A stretch of DNA of 16,440 nucleotides, taken from the NCBI GenBank assembly GCA_023260935.1, contig JALQTL010000227.1, positions 1-16,440 of the forward strand. The letters run 5' to 3'. Position numbers and translations under genes: made by a program. Numbering within the stretch: position 1 is the first letter of the stretch; the number at the start of each line of letters is the position of its first letter. This stretch comes from Paracoccaceae bacterium. GTDB lineage: Bacteria; Pseudomonadota; Alphaproteobacteria; Rhodobacterales; Rhodobacteraceae. Of the stretch, positions 14,193 through 16,440 are shown in pieces. The notes beneath the pieces are model-generated. The model had not been told where the DNA came from, searched no databases, and saw nothing but the letters and a program-made list of their open reading frames with translations.

Positions 14193-14249
14193 ACGCTATG
14201 GCGTGCCAGAATGTCGGTCAATTCGTGACGCCGCGTCATCGATTCGTGA
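14193..14249 (-). promoter_or_regulatory. Promoter and repeat-rich regulatory region of the FadL-type gene
   Basis: On the minus strand TTGACC (plus 14216-14221) and TAGCGT (plus 14193-14198) are 17 bases apart. Immediately upstream are two direct copies of ATTCGTGA (plus 14221-14228 and 14242-14249, 21 bases apart, two helical turns) with an inverted repeat TGACGC-C-GCGTCA (14226-14238) between them. The position overlapping and upstream of the -35 element suits an activator or repressor site. The regulator is unknown. Confidence 0.5.
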
Positions 14250-14267
14250 TCGCCAAAACTGTTGTAA

Positions 14268-15206
14268 TCAGGCCCGCCGCCGCCGCGCCTCGGACCGGAT
14301 GTTGATCAGATTGCCCGCAAAGATCAGGCCCGCGCCCAGAAAGATCATGACATCCATCGGTTCGTCATAGAACAAGGCGCCGATGACGGCGATCAGCGGC
14401 AGGCGGGCGAAATCGATCGGCATCACGAAAGAGGCCGGGGCAAGGCGCAGCGCGCTGGTCAGGCACAGGTGCGCCAGCACGCCCGCCCCGCCGATCAGCA
14501 CCAGCCATGGCGCGCTTTGCATCGTGGGCCAGGCCACCTGCCCATCCCACCCCGCCATGACCGCCCCCATCACGAACTGCATCAGGGTCAGCCAGAACAG
14601 GATGGCAATCAGCGTCTCGCCCCGGGCCAGCACCTTTGTGGTGATGTTCGTCAGCGCAAAGCACAGCGCCGAGGCGGCGGCCGCCAGCACCCCAAGGTTC
14701 AGCGCCCCCATATCCGGGCGCGCCACCACAAGAATGCCCACGAACCCAAGGCCCGCCGCCAGCACCCGCGGCGCGGTGATCCGTTCGGCAAGGAAAAACG
14801 GCGACAGAAGGATGATCCAGATGGGAGAGGTGAATTCCAGCGCAAAGACCTGTGCCAGCGGTATCATCATCAGCGCCAGCAGCCACAGGTTCTGCCCGGT
14901 GAAGTGGATGATGTTGCGCAAAAGGTGGCCGCCGATCCGGGCCGTTCGAACCTCGGGCAGGCGGCCAAGCGCGGCCGAGACGGCAACCACCAGCACCAGA
15001 CCGATCAGCGACCGCGCCGCCATGATCTCGAAAGTGTCATGCAGACCCTTAATCTGGCGCGTCGCCACCGCCATCGCCGTGAAGGATGCGATCGACCCGA
15101 TCATCCACAACGCCGCGGCCAGCGGACCTTCGGCGGGCGTGTCGGCGGCCCGGGTGTCTTCGGTGGGGATGTCAGGCATGACCATGGATGATCTGTGGCG
15201 GGACAT
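14268..15206 (-). CDS. DMT-superfamily (EamA) permease
   Basis: The inner-membrane protein has about ten hydrophobic segments in two EamA repeats, like the 525-1427 product but only distantly similar to it. Features include a cytoplasmic N-terminal tail rich in Asp/Glu/Thr, the first helix LAAALWMIGSIASFTAMAVA, FTGQNLWLLALMMIPLAQVFALEFTSPIW around the end of repeat one, and the second-repeat end FFLAERITAPRVLAAGLGFVGI-like pattern repeated as FYDEPMDVMIFLGAGLIF. It ends in a basic RRRRA tail. The substrate is unknown. Start choice is uncertain: ATGs at 15206, 15185, 15179 and 15257 are in frame; 15206 has a modest GGA upstream, and all lie before the first helix. It follows the ABM gene in the same direction. 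Confidence 0.85.
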   Translation of the reverse strand: MSRHRSSMVMPDIPTEDTRAADTPAEGPLAAALWMIGSIASFTAMAVATRQIKGLHDTFEIMAARSLIGLVLVVAVSAALGRLPEVRTARIGGHLLRNIIHFTGQNLWLLALMMIPLAQVFALEFTSPIWIILLSPFFLAERITAPRVLAAGLGFVGILVVARPDMGALNLGVLAAAASALCFALTNITTKVLARGETLIAILFWLTLMQFVMGAVMAGWDGQVAWPTMQSAPWLVLIGGAGVLAHLCLTSALRLAPASFVMPIDFARLPLIAVIGALFYDEPMDVMIFLGAGLIFAGNLINIRSEARRRRA

Positions 15207-15286
15207 GCGGGACTTGTCCAGACCGCCCGCGATCCGCCCGCAAGACTGCCGGGTCATTCAGCGGCCCACCGGCACGGGCGGGGCGG

Positions 15287-15565
15287 TCAGTCGCGCAGTT
15301 CCTCCACCACGAAATCGCGCAGGATGTGGCGCGTCGCCATGAACCACGGGGTTTGCCGGGTTCGGGCCTGATGGGCATCAAAGGCGGTACGGTCGCGGAA
15401 ACTTTCCATCACCTCGAACGTCAGCGGATCATCGGTATCGGTGATATCGAAGGTGAGGCACCCGGGTTCGCCCCGGGTCAGGGCGATATGGTCGCCCCGG
15501 TGGGCGCGGACCAGATCTGCCTCTTCGGTCGTCATGCAGCGCAACTGCCCCCTCAGCCGGATCAT
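15287..15565 (-). CDS. ABM-domain protein, putative quinol monooxygenase
   Basis: The 92-residue protein has the dimeric ferredoxin-like ABM fold seen in YgiN-type quinol monooxygenases and related enzymes. Recognisable parts are the early MTTEEADLVRAHRGDHIALTRGEPGCLTFDITDTDD stretch (a helix followed by PGC and a strand) and the later FEVMESFRDRTAFDAHQARTRQTPWF (about 51-76), where the F-x-V-x-E-x-F/Y-x-D and the AFDAHQ-like helix are family hallmarks. Its substrate is unknown. Its ATG overlaps the stop of the dehydrogenase remnant by four bases, so in the intact ancestor the two enzymes were translationally coupled, which suggests a shared oxidation pathway. Confidence 0.85.
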   Translation of the reverse strand: MIRLRGQLRCMTTEEADLVRAHRGDHIALTRGEPGCLTFDITDTDDPLTFEVMESFRDRTAFDAHQARTRQTPWFMATRHILRDFVVEELRD

Positions 15566-15976
15566 TCGGGCACCACGATGGCCCGGATTTCCCCGGCCGG
15601 CGCCGGGCTGCGGATCGTGCGGACCGCTTCTTCCAGCGACACCAGGCGCGAGATCAGGGGGGCCAGCCGAAGCGTGCCGGCCGTGATCATCGCGGCCGCC
15701 CGGCCTTGGGTAAAGGGGTTGATGAAGCTGTGCAAAAGCTGGATTTCCCGGAACAGAAGGTCAAAAGGTTCAAGACGCACCATCCGGCCCTTCGGCACTA
15801 CGCCCAGCACCACGATACGCCCGCCGGACGCGCAAAGGGAAGGGACGGCTTCAACGGTTTCGGCGACGCCCGCGCATTCGATGACGGCATCGGCCCCTCC
15901 GGGCCAGATCGCAAGGGCAGGGCTCTGCCGCGCTCAGCCGAAGGTCGTGGGCACGAACCAGTCTGACGGCCTGCAT
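15562..15976 (-). pseudogene. Zinc-type MDR (alcohol/sorbitol dehydrogenase-like) gene with large internal deletion
   Basis: Two pieces of one medium-chain dehydrogenase lie in different frames. An ATG at 15976 with AGGTGGA upstream encodes a typical MDR N-terminus, MQAVRLVRAHDLRLSAAEPCP, about 21 residues. Near 15915-15925 another frame takes over and encodes the second half of the Rossmann domain through the true C-terminus: GADAVIECAGVAETVEAV, SGGRIVVLG, FREIQLLHS and LISRLVSLEEAVRTI, ending at the stop at 15562. An intact protein would be about 340 residues, so some 200 residues are missing, including the catalytic zinc ligands and the Gly-rich nucleotide motif. The C-terminal frame is closed upstream by a TGA at 15934-15936. 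A short 83-residue frame from 15813 (GTG) should not be called a gene. It is unlikely to be functional. Confidence 0.8.
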
Positions 15977-16052
15977 GTTCCACCTGTGAAGCCTGAAGCC
16001 CCAAGTTGGACAATGCCCGCCCCCTCTTGGCAAGCCCCTTCGCGGCGCGGGC

Positions 16053-16440
16053 CTATTCCAGTTCGATCGTTCCCGGCGGCTTTGACGTGCAGTCATAGAA
16101 GACGCGGTTGATCCCCTGCACCTCGTTGATGATGCGCGTGGCGGTTTCGCCCAGAAAATCATGGGTAAAGGGATAGTAATCCGCCGTCATCCCGTCGACC
16201 GAGGTAACCGCCCGCAGCGCCAGCGCATAGTCATAGGTGCGCCCGTCGCCCATCACGCCCACGGTGCGCATCGGCAGGATGGCGGCAAAGGCCTGCCAGA
16301 TCTCGTCATAAAGGCCATGCTTGCGGATCTGGTCGATATAGACGGCATCGGCGCGGCGCAGGATTGCCAGCTTTTCGCGGGTGATTTCGCCAGGGCAACG
16401 GATGGCAAGTCCGGGGCCGGGGAAGGGGTGGCGGCCGATG
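16053..16440 (-). CDS. guaA: GMP synthase (glutamine-hydrolysing), C-terminal part
   Basis: This 128-residue segment is the end of GMP synthase, which converts XMP to GMP with ATP and glutamine. It runs off the right edge. It covers the C-terminal dimerisation and XMP-binding domain: RHPFPGPGLAIRC, the EIWQAFAAILPMRTVGVMGDGRTYDYAL stretch, TSVDGMTADYYPF and the closing NEVQGINRVFYDCTSKPPGTIELE. The usual last residues are IEWE; here Leu replaces Trp. The ATG at 16271 is an internal Met. It is followed by the broken dehydrogenase after about 76 bases in the same direction. No clear terminator lies between them. Confidence 0.96.
   Translation of the reverse strand, partial: IGRHPFPGPGLAIRCPGEITREKLAILRRADAVYIDQIRKHGLYDEIWQAFAAILPMRTVGVMGDGRTYDYALALRAVTSVDGMTADYYPFTHDFLGETATRIINEVQGINRVFYDCTSKPPGTIELE

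Noticed and set aside
15562..15813. 83-codon frame as an independent small gene
   Set aside because: The frame continues upstream in MDR-like sequence to a stop at 15934-15936 and it is the C-terminal third of a dehydrogenase, so it is a fragment of a broken gene.

Overview
The window reads as ordinary chromosomal DNA of an alphaproteobacterium, most likely Rhodobacterales (Rhodobacter/Paracoccus-like family). This rests on high GC, an rplM-rpsI pair whose S9 has a long alphaproteobacterial N-terminal extension, a DUF1127 gene divergent from a MocR-type regulator, and a GC-rich composite hairpin repeat of the kind scattered between rhodobacterial genes. I saw no mobile element, phage gene, tRNA, rRNA or CRISPR array. 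The genus is not decided by the sequence.

Layout, left to right. (1) 1-1427: the first 13 codons of a leftward gene (N-terminus resembles enoyl-CoA hydratase), divergent from a PaaI-type hotdog thioesterase that overlaps a DMT/EamA permease gene. This block uses T-ending codons, unlike the rest. (2) 1504-2596: a clear sigma70 promoter, rplM, rpsI and a strong terminator. (3) 2670-4454: a DUF1127 gene and a MocR-family regulator face away from each other across a short AT-rich region with three TGATACAA boxes. (4) 4634-4946: a small unknown gene with its own terminator. (5) 5037-7812: a compact polyamine-type ABC importer (permease, permease, ATPase, all overlapping) without a substrate-binding protein. 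(6) 7841-7948: a composite hairpin repeat between convergent genes. (7) 7945-11343, leftward: metA, alpha/beta hydrolase, PPK2 polyphosphate kinase, TetR regulator, with overlaps of metA/hydrolase and ppk2/tetR. (8) 11447-12900: a small cysteine-containing exported protein convergent with an unassigned P-loop ATPase. (9) 13014-14159, leftward: a FadL-type outer-membrane channel with its own promoter and terminator. (10) 14268-16440, leftward: the 3' end of guaA, then a zinc-type MDR dehydrogenase broken by a large internal deletion, a small ABM-domain monooxygenase and a second EamA permease.

Functionally this is a mosaic of housekeeping genes (L13, S9, GMP synthase, MetA), nutrient transport (polyamine-type ABC, FadL, two DMT permeases) and small regulators. 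I do not see a convincing new multi-gene system. The most informative items are the internally deleted dehydrogenase, reconstructed from two frames, the MocR operator array, the long inverted repeat between potA and tetR, and the repeat-rich promoter of the FadL gene. MetA carries the residue predicting acetyl-CoA rather than succinyl-CoA as donor.
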